A DNA stretch of 64,000 nt, taken from contig CAJZHL010000002.1 of assembly GCA_916048055.1 (NCBI GenBank), forward strand, positions 434,001 to 498,000, in the 5' to 3' direction. Source of the DNA: Pedinophyceae sp. YPF-701. Its lineage: Eukaryota > Chlorophyta > Pedinophyceae. The stretch's first letter is position 1, and every line of letters starts with the position of its first letter. Under the pieces are notes generated by a model. The model ran no database searches. It was not told where the DNA came from and saw only the letters and a program-made list of their open reading frames with translations. A program made the position numbers and the translations under genes. Positions 22,253 through 34,700 of the stretch are shown here, piece after piece.

Positions 22253-24424
22253 CTTTGTTCGCGTGTGGGGTCCTCGCGCAACCACTAGGTGAGGAGCACA
22301 GCGAGCAGGCCCTCTCCGTCTCCAAAGCCGGCCGAGTCCTCGCTACAGGGCCGACCAACGGCTCACGCTGCAGGCCGCCAGAGGAGGGAGAGCCTCCACT
22401 CTCTCGCGCCCGCCGTCGTTGGCCGGGTCACGCAGCCGCGCGCTGCCCTCTCGCAGGGTCTACGTTGCCAGTCCTCGCAACCAACCAACTGTGCGCGCCG
22501 ACGCGAAACTGCCGCCAGTCCGCTCGGTGCAATGAAAGTAGCTCATGCGCCAACATTCCCGGCCCCCACGAGCCCGCCGCCACGGCATGCCGCTGTCGTG
22601 GGCAACACGGCCCCGTCAGTCATCCGCGCCGGCTCACGGCGCACAGACACCTCCCCGGCCGCACGCCGATGCGCCGCCAGCATGCGCACACGCAGCGCGC
22701 GGGCCGCCGTCGGTGCCGCCGCAGGTCGGCCCGTCGCCGCACGTCCCCGCCCAGCGACGCGCCGCGACGCCTTGATGCCACCGCGCGAGGCCCCCGCTCC
22801 GGAAAAACGCGCCCGACGATCGCCGACGCCGCGCCCCTCGACAGTCGCATGCGGGCCGGACCGGAGAAGCCCGCCCCCCCACGCCGCCCGGCGCACATTC
22901 GCCCCAAACCCTGCACGCCGCCACACAACACACATCCCCGCCACGTGGGGGGCCCTATGCCCGCGGATCTCGACCCCGCGCGTCCCAGCGCCTCGTCCGT
23001 GTCGCGAGCGACACTGGGAGAGCGTCACCGGCCACGAAGCGCCGCGGGCGCCGCGTCTGGGGGCCGGGAACGTGGAGCTAGGACTGGCGCACGCAGTTTG
23101 CCGCGCCTGCCCGGTCTCAGAGCGGCACCTCGCCGGACGCGCGCGCGCCGGGGCGGTCCGCAGGTGCGGCGCGCCAGGCGCCCGTCCCGCCGCGGACGTG
23201 CGAAACAGCGGTTGTATCCGGTGACGTGCCGGTGGGCACGGCAGCGGGGTATCTGCGCAGACGTGCCCGGCCATTCGGGGGAATCTCGGTCCCGCGAGGT
23301 GTCACACATCGGATACATCCCCTGGCGGCCGTGCGGCGCGCGCGAGAGTCCCCCCGGTGCGTATCCGGGCGCACCCTGGCATGCGAATGTACCCCTGTTT
23401 CCGCCCGAAAGAGGGAACGGTTCGATGTTTGAAATGTCGGAGACGCATGTTCTTGGTAAGATCAAGTCGATCTGCGGCGCGATCGGCTGGGCCAAGGCCC
23501 CTGTGCGGCGATATTCGACGTGTTGTCCGATCAGGGCACCTAAGTAGGCCTGAGACAGACCCGGGTCACACGCGGCGCGCCGGCCGTCGTTCGCCGCCGG
23601 GTCTTCGGGGCACCCGCGGGGGCGGCGACGGCAGTTGTTGGGCGTTCCCTGAACGGACAGGGACCGTTCTGTAGGCCGGGCTCTGGTTGCGAGGCGAACT
23701 GAGCTCCAAGAGCACCTCTCCTGCACGGACGGTCAGGTGCGCGCGCCCGCTCTCCGCCGCTGGGGGCGCGAATGTATTCGAGGGATTCCGTGCGCGAGCG
23801 CCACTCGTGGTTTGTGGAGGCCACGCGCGTAGCTCGCGCGCTCGGTGCGGTCGCAGCTGTAGCCGGAGAACGCGTCGCGCGCGGCGCGGCTGCTGCGGCT
23901 CGGCGCGTACGGCGGTGCACGTGCGTGCGAACGGCGAAACCCGCGGCGCCGGCGCGCGGTAGGCCGCGCGTGGAGCCCGCAACAGCAACGGCACTGATGG
24001 CGGGTCATGGGCGACAGCGGCGTGCCGTGATCGCCCTTCGCGCTTCGATCCACCCACGCCAATCACATTTCGAATTGTCCGCCATCTGGTGGCGCCAGCC
24101 CGGCCCGGCCGCCCCCGCACCCTCCACGCTCGCCTGGGCCGACGAGGCTGCTCCTCCGCGTCGCCGTCGCCTCCCGCGCGGTTCCGACGCGACTCCCGTC
24201 CTCTCCCCGCAATCAGTCCATCCAAGTTCCCCTGTCGCGGGCCCCGCGACTCGCGAGACGCGCGCGCCACGCCCGAGCACGCTTCCCGCGCACTCACGCA
24301 ACGCTCTCCCTCCCGCCCGCTGCGCAGCTCGGGAGCGCTCGATCCCGCGGCCGCGTGCTACCTCGCCCTCCCTGCTCCCCCGCGACGCGCCGCAACGCCC
24401 CGGAGGCGGCCCGAGGTGCATGCC
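22253..24424. other. Long divergent intergenic region, no gene recognised
   Basis: 2.2 kb between the 106-aa gene (minus) and the Wee1-like kinase gene (plus), the largest gap in the window. Long open frames cross it on both strands, but none has domain signal or good splice borders. The part at about 23210-23560 differs in texture (TATCCGG/GCGCACC motifs, lower GC), so it may be an old insertion or a regulatory block. Confidence 0.4.
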
Positions 24425-27400
24425 ATGCTAGGCAACACCCACGGCGACGCCAGCGATGGCGGGCGCGCGCGGCAGGGCAGCTCCGGCGCCGTCCTGGCGA
24501 CGCCGCCGGTCGGACGCGTCCTCACCTCCCTGCAGCACCTCGCGGGCCAGGGACCCACGCCCATCTTGACACGTGTGCACGCGCCCACCTCTGATGTGGA
24601 GATGAAGGACTCCGGCGTGGTCGGCGCGACGCCGCCGACGATCACCGCGCACCGCCAGGCCTCCATCTCGAACGACTCTATCCCCACGGACCCGCGCAAC
24701 GCCCGGCGCGCGGCGGGGAACGCCGCGCTGGGACCGCACCTGGCTCGCGACCTCTCGCGGACCCTCACGCTGCAAGGCTGGGACGGCCCCCTCGCCGGCG
24801 CTGCGCCCCAGGACCCCCGGGCTACCAAGCAGGACCCCCACGAGGCGCCCGCCGGCCAGGAGCGGCCGTCCCGCGGCATTGTGCGGCGTATGGACCTCAC
24901 CGTTGACGTCGGGTCGCCCGCCGCGGCCCCGCCGCGGGCCTCCTGGGACGACGGCCCCGTCCCGCCGCACCGCGCGGGCACGCCGACGGTCGAGGACGCC
25001 GACATGCAGACGCCCGCGGGCCAGGCCACCCCGAGTGCCACCGCCGCGCATGGCCCGCCGTCGTGCCCGCCGTCGCCGCCGGGCCGCCGCGCCCTCGACA
25101 GCCGCGCCGTCCTGCGGCAGTCCTCCCTGAACGAGTCCCGGCTCCTGCTCAAGACCAAGCAGTACCGCAGCTTCCGGCGGCGCGCCGCGGGCGCCAACAA
25201 CGCCCCCGGGGGCGCAACCACGCCCGCGGGGATGCCGCCGACGCCGAAGACGTTCCGGTTCGCCGACTACTTCGAGCACCTCTCCGTGATCGCGCGCTCG
25301 CACTTCTCCGAGGTGTTCAAGGTCCGCTGCAAGGCCTCGGGCGCGCTCTACGCCGTCAAGGTTCTGACGCGCCGCATCACGTCGCGCGCGCACCGCGAGT
25401 CGTGCATCCGCGAGGTCAAGGTCGTCCAGGACCTCCCGCCGCACCCGAACGTCGTGGCGTACCTCAAGTGCTGGCAGGAGTCGCGCAGGGTGCACCTCCA
25501 GATGGAGCTGTGCCGCCAGGGCAGCCTCGCGGGCCTCCTGCGGCGCGCGGCGGGCATGGGGCTGCAGGGGCTCCCGGAGCCGCGCGTGTGGCAGGTCGCG
25601 CGCGACATGGCGTCCGCGCTCGAACTCATCCACTCGCGCAACATCCTGCATCTGGACCTGAAGCCTGACAACATCCTGATCTCAGGCACGCAACACACCC
25701 CCAACACCCCCGCCTTCCGAACCGCACAGCGCCGCGAGCGCTTGTTGCGAGCGCAGCTGCGCGCGTGCAGACACCTTCGGCCGCAGCCACCTCGCGACGC
25801 AACACCCCCCCTGCCTCCTGTTTTCAGTTCCCTCACACCCCCCGGGGGCGTCTCGCCTCCACGCGACGCGACGCCCGCGCCCTCCAGCGCCGCGCCGACC
25901 GCCCCTCGTCACCCCCGAGTCGCTCCTCCCCGCAGACGGCGTGTTCAAGCTCGGCGACTTTGGGCTGGCGGTGAGTCGCGACGCGGCCAACTGGGAGGAG
26001 GGCGACGGAGACTACGTGGCGCCGGAGCTGCTCTCCACGGCCACCGTCCCGGCGCCCGCCGCGGACATGTACTCCCTCGGCTGCTCGCTCTACGAGTGCG
26101 CGACGGGCACGCGCCTGCCGCGCTCGGGGCCCCTGCGGACCGGCGAGGGCATCGCGCTCCCGGGCTGCTCCCCCGCGCTCCACGTCCTCGTCTCCAAGCT
26201 CCTCCGCGCGGACCCCGAGGCGCGCCCGACGGCGCGCGACGTCCTCCACGGCCTCGCGCAGCTCCACGTGGAGGACCAGCTGCCGCGCACCTCGGGCCTC
26301 GCGCAGGCGCAGGGGGCGTCCCCGGACGGCTCGCGGCGGGTGAGCCAGGGCGGCTCCGTGGACGGCAGCGAGGACTGCATGTCGCTCGCGTCCGAGGGCG
26401 GCTCGCAGAACAACGCGGAGCGGCGCATGCACCTGGGGGCGTTCTTCAACGGGCGCGGCCGGCGCACGGCGTTCCACACCGTCGGGAGCGGCGGGCGGGG
26501 CGCCGGCGGCGCGAGCAACGCCGTGCACCCCGCGCCGCCCCCCGGCGCCGGCCACAGCACCTACGCCCGCAAGTCCCTGGAGCACCACGACCGCGGTTGG
26601 GCGGCGTCGCGGCCCGCGCGGAACCGCCTGCACAGCCCCGCGACGCCCGCGTCGCCCGTGGGGTCCTTCGTGGGCTTCGGCGGCGTCCACCGCTCCCGGC
26701 AGCGGTCCTTCCGGACCGAGACTCCCCCCCCCGTGGACGCGCTGATGGCCGCCGACCCGTTCGAGGGCGCGCCGCAGCCGCCGCCGCAGCAGCGCACGTC
26801 GAAGCTGCGGAAGATCGTGCGGTTCGGGCGGTCGTCGGCCTCGGGCGTGCGCGAGGACGGGCCCACGGGCCGCGCGAGCCCCACGGACGCCCTGCCGTGG
26901 CTGCGGGGGCCTGCCACGGCGCGCGGACCGTCGCAGCGCGCGAGCATGCAGGAGAGCATGCCCGTGCAGGAGCCCGCGGCCGTCCTCCGCCTGCTCCCGC
27001 AGCGGCCGCGCCACCTCTACGCCGCAGGCCTGGGCCACGGGTCGATGACCAACCTGGGCGACAGCTCCGTTCTGGAGTCGTCCCTGCACGGGGGGGTGTC
27101 GCGGAACGGCAGCGTCGCGGCGCTCTCGGGGCACGCGATGTCGCGCGCGCGCACGCCCAGCGCGCTGTCCCTGCACAGCCAGGGGGAGTCGGCGTTGTGT
27201 ATGTCGGTGCTGGAGCCCGGGTTCTCTCTCGAGGTGCTGGGGGACCACGAGATCCCGGGAGGGTTCGAGGGGCTGTTCGAGCGCGGCAGCAGCGTGCCGG
27301 AGGACGCGGCGGCGCACGCGGCGGGCGTTGCGGCGGCCGAGGCGGCGCTGCCGACGGTGCACGAGGACGACGGCGACGAGCCTCGGCAGGGGTCGCCGCA

Positions 27401-28961
27401 CGAGTGCGTGCGGCCGTCGTTCCAGTCGACGCACGTCACGAGCGCGACGGCGGTGTCGATCGGGACGCGCATCTGCGGCGGGAGCGCGTCGGGGGGGATG
27501 AAGACGTCACTGAGTGAGTCATTAGGGGGGGGTAATGTGGTGGGGCGGCCGACGATGAGCCTGAACCTCGACGCCGGGCCGCCGACCGCGCCCACGGCCG
27601 ACCAGCACAGCGGCGACGGGCCGTCGCCCAACCTGGCGCGGCGGCGCGCGGTGGCACGCGTCGACGACGACGTCGGGCCCTCGGCGCCGGCCGCGCCCGC
27701 ACGCGTGGTGCCGCGGCGGCCCGTCGCGCCGCCGCTGACGCCCATGAAGACGCCGCGCGCGCGCTGGGCGACCGGGCAGGGCGACGGCAGCCGCGGGGAG
27801 GGCGAGGAGTGCGACGTCGCGCCAACCGCGCCCAACGGGCCGCTGAAGCGGCAACACTCGCTGCGGCCGTCGCGGCTGCTCTTCGGGGGCGACGACGACG
27901 TCGGCGAGGACGAGCTCCTCAAGAGCGCGCCCCCGGCGCGCGGGTGGGACGATGTCGGGTCCCCCACGGACGCGCACCCGCCGCGGCGGCGCAGCGGCGG
28001 CGCGCGGCCCGTCGCGCTGTGCTTCGACGACGTCGAGGGCGGCAGCCAGTCGCCCGTCGCGAACCGTGCGACGATCGCGCAGCCGCACGGCATCAGCGAC
28101 ACCCCGCGCTCGTGCACGCTGCAGGCCCTCGGACCCGCCGTGGTGCAGACGCCCACGCTCGGCTGGCCGAGCGTGCGGCGCTGCGAGTCCCCGCGCATGA
28201 GCGGCTCGCCCGGCGACGCGCAGCGGCGCGCCACGCGGCAGGACGACTTCCGCTGCAGCGAGGAGGGAGTGCTTGGGGGGGGGGTCTCCAACGTCGCGGC
28301 GGGGCTGGTCAACGCGTCCCCGCGGCTGCTGCCGAGCCAGCGCCGCCGCAACGGCACTGGCCGCGCGGTGCCGACGGCCCTGTTCGCGCAGGCGGCGGCC
28401 GGCAACCTCGGTCACAGCGCGCACGGCGTCGACCCTGCGTCGCGCGCCGCGTCGCCGATCACGTCGCTCGCCGGGACGGGCCGCAGCTCGCCCGCGTGCC
28501 AGCTCCTCCCGCGCGTGCGGTCCGACCGGTCCGTGTACCCGTGGGGGCCGCGCAACTCCCTCGGACGCGCCAGCGGCGGCGGCGCGGGGCTGGCGTGCAA
28601 CGAGACGCTCCTCGCGACGGGCTCGACCGCGGCGCTCGACGTGCTCGGCGCCACGCACGCCGCGGAGCGCGGGCGGGCTTGGCCGAGCGAATCCGAGGAC
28701 TTTGCGGCCACGCCCAACAGCAGGTTCAGCATGGAGGTGCCACACGACGTGCACGCGTGCGAGGACGCCGAGGGCGGGCGGCTGGGCGCGTTCGACCCGC
28801 GCGGCATCAGTGGGCCCGCGCGGAAGGGCCCGCGGCAGTACATGCGGCGTAGCGCGTCCGTGAACAACAACCTCTACATGGAGATGCTGTGCGCGGGCGC
28901 CGAGGGCAAAGGGAACGACCCCGTCGTGGGGTCCTCGGGCGGCGACGACATGTCGCTCTGA
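24425..28961 (+). CDS. WEE1: Wee1/Myt1-like protein kinase with very long tail
   Basis: A 1428-aa protein with two exons, 24425-25685 and 25936-28961; the only intron is GC-AG (CAG|GCACGC). The kinase domain covers about residues 275-530. The Wee1/Myt1 family, which phosphorylates the inhibitory Tyr (and Thr) of CDK1, is shown by the catalytic segment HLDLKPDNILIS, by DFGLA, and above all by the EEGDGDYVAPELL segment in place of APE-type activation loops, then DMYSLGCSLYE. AVKVL supplies the ATP-binding Lys (about residue 311). The Gly-rich loop is degenerate: VIARSHFSEVFKV has no Gly. Residues 1-275 and about 530-1428 look disordered, rich in Ser-Pro and Thr-Pro sites, so regulation by CDK or degradation is plausible. 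Wee1 and Myt1 cannot be told apart from this; no membrane segment was seen. Confidence 0.85.
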
Positions 28962-29802
28962 CGCGACGCGGCCGCGACCACCGACCACCCGCCCGCGTCA
29001 GTGCTGGGCAGTTGCGAGCACACAAACCCCCTCCCCCTTCTGTACACCCCCCGCAGCCCCCCTCGCAGCCCCCCTCCTCCCTGGCGGCTCGCGCACCACT
29101 CTCGACCCAAACGGCTCACATTGCCCAACACCCCCTCAACACCCCCCCGACACCCCCTCTTTCCGGATCACACCACAAATTGTAGTCCAGGCGCGCGCGG
29201 GCGGCGCAGAGCCTGCCTTGCCACGACCCCTTCGTTTCCGACCCACGCTCTCGCACGAGCGCGGGGGAGGACCTGTGCTCACCTCCGTTTCCGCCCCCCC
29301 CCCAACCTGCTCATGCCCGCCGTCATGAAGCCGCAGTTCCACGCTGCTGGGGCGACGTGGCGGCCGCGGGGGCACTACAGCCCCCGCCGCCCTCACCGCC
29401 CGTGGCCCACGCGGCCCCGTGCAGCAGCGTGATTGGCAAGGAAGATGAGTCGCACCCCCCTCTCCTTGCGCTGCACAGCCTCAACACGCAACCTGGCCCT
29501 CACAGCCCCCCCCCCCCCCCCACCGCCCGCCGGCCTTCTCGCCGGACAAAGTGCCGGGACAACGAGTCGCGCCGTCGCTCGATGCTTGCACTCACACTGA
29601 GTGTTGCCACACACAAGGCGACCCTTCTACCCCCTTCCCGCCTCCCCCGACCCCATCCGCAAGGCTGCGCGGACAACGCTGCATGACCACGGCGCTTGCG
29701 TCGAACGGGGCGTGCGTTGCGCAGCTAGCTGCTGGTCTAGGCAGCATGTAGCATCAGCAGCAGGGTCCGGACTCTCACCACGCGGCCTCAAGCGCTGACG
29801 TC
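28962..29802. other. C-rich intergenic region
   Basis: 841 nt between the 3' ends of the Wee1-like gene and the ankyrin gene. It is strongly C-rich on the plus strand, with many CCCCC runs and a 16-nt C run at 29506-29521. No gene seen. Confidence 0.5.
29506..29521. repeat. Homopolymer run of 16 C
   Basis: Sixteen C in a row, the longest single-base run I noticed in the window, in the convergent 3' region of two genes. It could also be a sequencing weak point. Confidence 0.9.
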
Positions 29803-31047
29803 CTAGGCTTTCGCGCCGAGCACCTCGCGCGTGAACCTCCAGGACATAGAGTACTGCGTGAAACTCAACGAGGATCGAGAACCAGTGTTATCAAAAGTAG
29901 ACGTTTCGTTCGGCGGACGCCCCGCTGTGACAGCGACGTGACCGTGACGCAAGCGGCGGCGCCGACCGCGCTGCGCTGTCGCGCGGCGCCCTCAGGCGGC
30001 GCGTGCCGCGCGGAGAACGGGGGTTCTTGCATGTTGCTTTCACGTGCATGGTAATGATCTCTCATGATCAAGTCATCAATTGAGTGGTATTATGAGATCG
30101 GGTGCGGCGCACCTGTGGCTGGCACAGGTCGACCGGCGTGCGGCCCTGCTTGTTGACCGCGCCCCGGTCGGCGCCGCGCTCGAGCAGGAGGCGCACGATC
30201 TCCACGTGGCCCCGCATGGCCGCCCAGTGCATCGCCGTGTTGTCACCCAGGTCAATCGCGTCCACGTCCGCCCCTGCGCACGTCCTCGCCACGCAGCAGC
30301 TCCGTCACGCGCAGGACAGCATCCCCACCGAAGAGATCGATGTGGCCGTGTTGATAATGAAAATTGATAATTGCAACCACATCGTCTGCTTTCTGCTGCT
30401 GCTTTTGAGCCGAGGCACGTCTCCGGACCTTCGTCGAGGAGGTACTTGCAGGCCGCGAGGTGTCCGTTGTGCGCGGCGCGGATCAGCGGCGTCTCGCGGT
30501 ACACGTTCCGCTGTTGAAGGTCCGCACCCTCCTCGACTGCACAGCGCCGCAGAACACCACACTTCTGGGCAGCGATGTGCGCAGGTGGGGTGCACACGTG
30601 CTGCGGTGCGCGTGCGCGTGACGCGAGAGCGTCTCGAGCTCGGCCAGGGGGGTCTCAGGTGTGGGGGTGCTGGCGGTAGAGCGCGTTGGTGGTGAGGGCG
30701 GGTGTACCTAGCATCTTGATGCAGGTGAGGTGGCCGTTGCCGCACGCGAGGATGAGCGGGGGGTCGCCGCAGTGGTCGGCTTCGTTGATTGGCGCGCCCT
30801 CGTTCAGGTGCTCCGCGACCCAGTCGTGGTATCTGCGGGAGACGATCGCGAATGCGCGGCGTTCCGCGAGAGATAATAAATGGCGGGAGGCTCCGGAGCG
30901 GTCACGGCGCGGATGCGCCGCCCGGGCTGCGCGGGGGCGCGAGGTTTGTGGCGTTCGAGGGTGCCGTGGCGCGCACCCGTCCACGCAGTCGCGCCAGATG
31001 TTGCTCTTCTCGGGGACGAAGTCGCCGGTGATGAGGTCGAACGGCAT
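29803..31047 (-). CDS. Ankyrin-repeat protein
   Basis: A 171-aa protein made almost wholly of ankyrin repeats. Exons (minus): 30977-31047, 30708-30832, 30429-30536, 30113-30273, 29803-29853; donors GTGCGC, GTACAC, GTCCGG, GTGCGC. Repeats with clear consensus: GDPPLILACGNGHLTCIKML, then RETPLIRAAHNGHLAACKYL, then NTAMHWAAMRGHVEIVRLLL, then the partial NKQGRTPVDLC. The C-terminal exon reads YSMSWRFTREVLGAKA, a Trp-containing tail that also ends some plant-type ankyrin proteins. It should act as a protein-binding scaffold; the partner is unknown. The GTCCGG donor is unusual, but the frame and the repeat spacing across it (LLDE|GADVDAID) fit exactly. Head to head with CSE1. Confidence 0.8.
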
Positions 31048-31741
31048 GGTTGTTGCTGCGGGGGACGAAGCGTCGCGGTCAATTTCGGCATGTCATCAAG
31101 CACACACCTAGAGCTCACGAACGCCGCTCTCACCGGCCGCGGCGCCGCGAATCACGCGCGCGAGGAGCGCGCTATAGCGGGGCTACAGCGGACACCCCCT
31201 GGCGCGGCCGACGGGCACCGCGTCACGGCGGGGACAGCGTGTCTTCCTTGAGCAACACGTACACATCCACGCACCTGTGCAGGTGAAGTTAGAACCCGCT
31301 CCTCTTCGTTTGACGTCGGTGAGAGTACCGAGGGGTGTGCCTGCCCCGTGCGAACGACTTCGGACACGTCGCGCGGTCCGGCCGACGTAACAACGCCCTG
31401 ACGCGTGTTGGTTTCTACTGACAGCGTCGTGCCGCGCCCTGCGGCCGCGAAAGGGCTGGTTCCCCGGCCACGCCTGCCACAGCGGACCGGTCTTGCATAC
31501 GAGCCACTCTTGCACGGATTCCCCGCCGTCTAGTCGACGGATTCGCGCCGTTAGGGTCCGCAGCGCTGCTGTGGGCGCCCGCACAGCCTTCGTGCGGCAT
31601 CTGCGTGCGGTCCACGGGCGACCTGTCGCTGGCTGACGTCGCAGGCTGGCCCTCGTTGCCTGGTGGGGGCGTGTGTCGCGTGTTCCGTGGTTGCAAGCGC
31701 GCGCCGTTGAGACGGCCCAGGAGGGAGCGCCGCAAAGCAGG
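31048..31741. promoter_or_regulatory. Shared upstream region, ankyrin gene and CSE1
   Basis: 694 nt between divergent start codons at 31047 and 31742. A CCCCCGCAG acceptor-like site lies just before the ankyrin ATG, so a 5'-leader intron is possible there. No other feature seen. Confidence 0.4.
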
Positions 31742-34700
31742 ATGGACCAGGCCACACTGGCGAATGCGTTCGCGCAGTCGACGAACCCTCAACCGGTGCG
31801 GATCCCCCGCGCATCGAGCCGGCGCGCTCCGCCCCTGGCACGCGCGCGGGGGCACAACCTCCACGCCCCACAAAAACCAGCGCGTACCCGCGTCCTCCGC
31901 GCGCCCCACGCGGCCGCCGCAGCGCCCCAGCCTCCTCCGACGCTCGCCCGACCCGCACCGGACGACTCCAGCGCTCGCGCGGCCCGGGCCGTTCGGGGGG
32001 CCCCGCCCGTGCCTCGCCGCAGCCCAAAACACGCGCGGGCTCCGCGCCTGGCCCAGGATTTCGCGGCCTGCCATTGCCACAGCCTCAGAGATGCTGCTGC
32101 GGCATCGCCTACGGCGCTAGGCGCCCCTGAACGGCGCCATCGGAGCCGCGGCAGCCGCAGCAGGCGCCGACGTTGCCTCGCCCACTGCGTTCGGCCCCGT
32201 GCTGCGAATGACGGTCGCAGGGCCCGCGGAAACAGGCGGAGGAGTTCCTGAAACAGGCGCAGAAGCAGCCCGGGTTCGGAATCGCGGTGCTGCAGGTGCG
32301 GTTCCTCGTCCCGCCGCGAGAACCTCACCGCAGGGCTCGGCTCAGCTCTCGGCGGCGAGCCGCTGAGGCCGCGGGCGCGTCGATTCCAGCTGCCCGCGCG
32401 CCGCTCGCCGCAATATTGCCTCGGACAAGGCGAGCGGCGCGTTGCTGAGGGCCCGCGGCGCCACGTGCGGGCGCACGGCGAGACAACAGCAGCGCTGTTC
32501 GGCGCCAGGGCGCTACATTGACGCTGCCTCGCGCTAGAGCGCCTGAGCTGATCGCGGGCGAGCAGACGTACCCCGCGGCTGCCTTTCGGCCCGCGCAGGC
32601 CGGCGTTTGCGGCGCCTGCAGCTCGCGAGCGCGCTTTGGCTGCATAGCAACACCAGAAGCCGCACAACCCACCTCGCCGCATATATATGCCTCGTTCTTC
32701 GCCGCACAGCTCCCCACAGGCACGGCCTCCGTGCGCTGCGCCCGCCGCCGCTGCCGCCCCGACCCCCGCACACATGAGATCTGTCATGTGGGGGTCTATG
32801 TCTTTGCAGGTTGTGATGGCGCCGACGACGGACGCGACGGTCCGGCAGTCCGCGTCGATCGCGTTCAAGAACCACGTCAAGTCCGGCTGGACGCCCAAGG
32901 ACGAGGACACCGCCGCCGTCGTCCAGGCACGCCCACACAACCCCACCGCCAACCCCCACGCCCTCATCTCATCTCCCCGCCTGCTCCCACCCCGCACGCG
33001 CCACACAGCACGCCCTTCCCGCCGCCTATCGCCTACGCCCAACCACCCCCTCCACAACGCCTGCGCCGCACGGACAGCAGCGATCAAACACACGAACACT
33101 CCCCCCCCTCTCGGCGCCCGCAGGACGACGAGAAGGCGCAGATCCGCGGCCACCTCGTGACGCTCATGATGTCGACGCCCCCGCTCGTCCAGGCGCAGCT
33201 CTCCGAGGCCCTCGCGATCGTCTCTCTCCATGACTGGCCTGCGCGCTGGCCGGACCTCCTTCCGCGCCTCGTCCAGGAGCTGCAGAGCAACAGCGGCGAC
33301 TGGACGAAGCTCCAGGGCGTCCTCGACGCGGCCAACTCCATCTGCAAGCGCTTCCGCGGCAAGGAGCTCAAAGGGCAGCTCAACACCGAACTCAAGGACT
33401 GCCAAACGGCGTTCGGCCCGTTCGTACTGAAGCTCGTGCAGGAGGCCACGGCGGTCATCAAGGGCGCGGCGGGCGCCGGGCGCGACGTCCTCGAGCCGCC
33501 CCTGCGCTGCGTGCGGCTCGCGTTCCGCATGTTTTACTCTTTGAACTATTTCGGGCTGAGCGAGTACTTCGCCGAGGCCCTGCGCGACTGGATGGAGGAG
33601 TTCCGCGTGTACCTGCGGCTCGACACGCCGAACCTCGTCGAGGCGGACCCGGAGCGGCAGTCCCCCCAGGACGCCGTGCGCGCTGCCGTGTGTGCAGCGC
33701 TCAACATCTTGATCGAAACCGAGGAGGACGACGTCGCGCCGTACCTTCCGCAGCACCTCGAGGACGTGTGGTCGCTGCTCACGCAGGTGCGCTGGGCATT
33801 CGCCATCTCCACCGCACGCATCGCGCGCGCGCCTCTGCTTTTTCCGCCCTGTCGTGGTCTTTTGCTTGCTGCGTGGCAGTCGGCAACCGCTTTGCGTTGC
33901 CTGGCGTTGTGGACGCAGGCCGGGCCGCGGCCGGGGCAGGACGCGATGGTGATGGAGGCGATCAAGGTGCTGGACAAGTGTGTTCGTGGCGGCAGCAGTC
34001 ATGTGTTCGCGAACGAGGCCGTGCTGCGGCAGGTGGTTGAGAGCATCGTGATCCCGAACATCCGCCTGCGCGATACGGTGCGCTCCGGCCCCCGATTCGC
34101 CGCTACGGAGCCCATATGGTTGTTGTTTTTATTCTGCTTATGGCTTTACAATTATGTTTCATGGGCGTTTGTCTGCGGCTCGCCGGAACGCGCCGTGTGC
34201 GGGTGCGGTGCTGCAGGACGAGGAGCTCTTCGACATGAACCCCGCGGACTTCATCATGCGCGACTCGGAGGGCTCGGACAGCGACACGCGGCGCCGGATG
34301 GCCTGCGAGCTCGTCCGGTCCCTCGCGCGCCGCTTCCAGCGCGAGGTCACGCAGCTCTGCCTGCAGTACATCAACGCCATGCTCCAGGAGTACGAGGCCG
34401 CGCCCACCGCGCAGTACGTCGCGAAGGACTGCGCCGTCGCGCTGATGCTCGCGGTCGCCGTGCGGGGCAAGACGGCGGCGCTCGGGGCCACGGAGGTCAC
34501 CGAGGGCATCGACGTGCGCGAGTTCTGGACGCGCCACATGGCGCCCGAGCTCGCCCCGCGCGCCCAGGGCGGCCCGCCGCGGCACCCCATCCTGGCGGCC
34601 GCCGCCCTCAAGTTCGCGACGACGTTCCGGCTGCAGCTCGTGAAGGCCGACATCCTGCCGCACCTCCCGCACATCGTGCAGCTCCTCGGCAGCGACTCGA

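Noticed and set aside
23440-23480. A TTGGTAAGATCAAGT string reminiscent of U2 snRNA
   Set aside because: The rest of the U2 5' half (branch-site recognition region and Sm site) is not present.
22117-23547. A 476-codon plus-strand frame beside the 106-aa gene
   Set aside because: Arg/Pro/Ala noise without motifs; overlapped by equally long frames on the other strand.
31789-34002. A 737-codon minus-strand frame opposite CSE1
   Set aside because: Antisense shadow of a well-supported gene and its introns.
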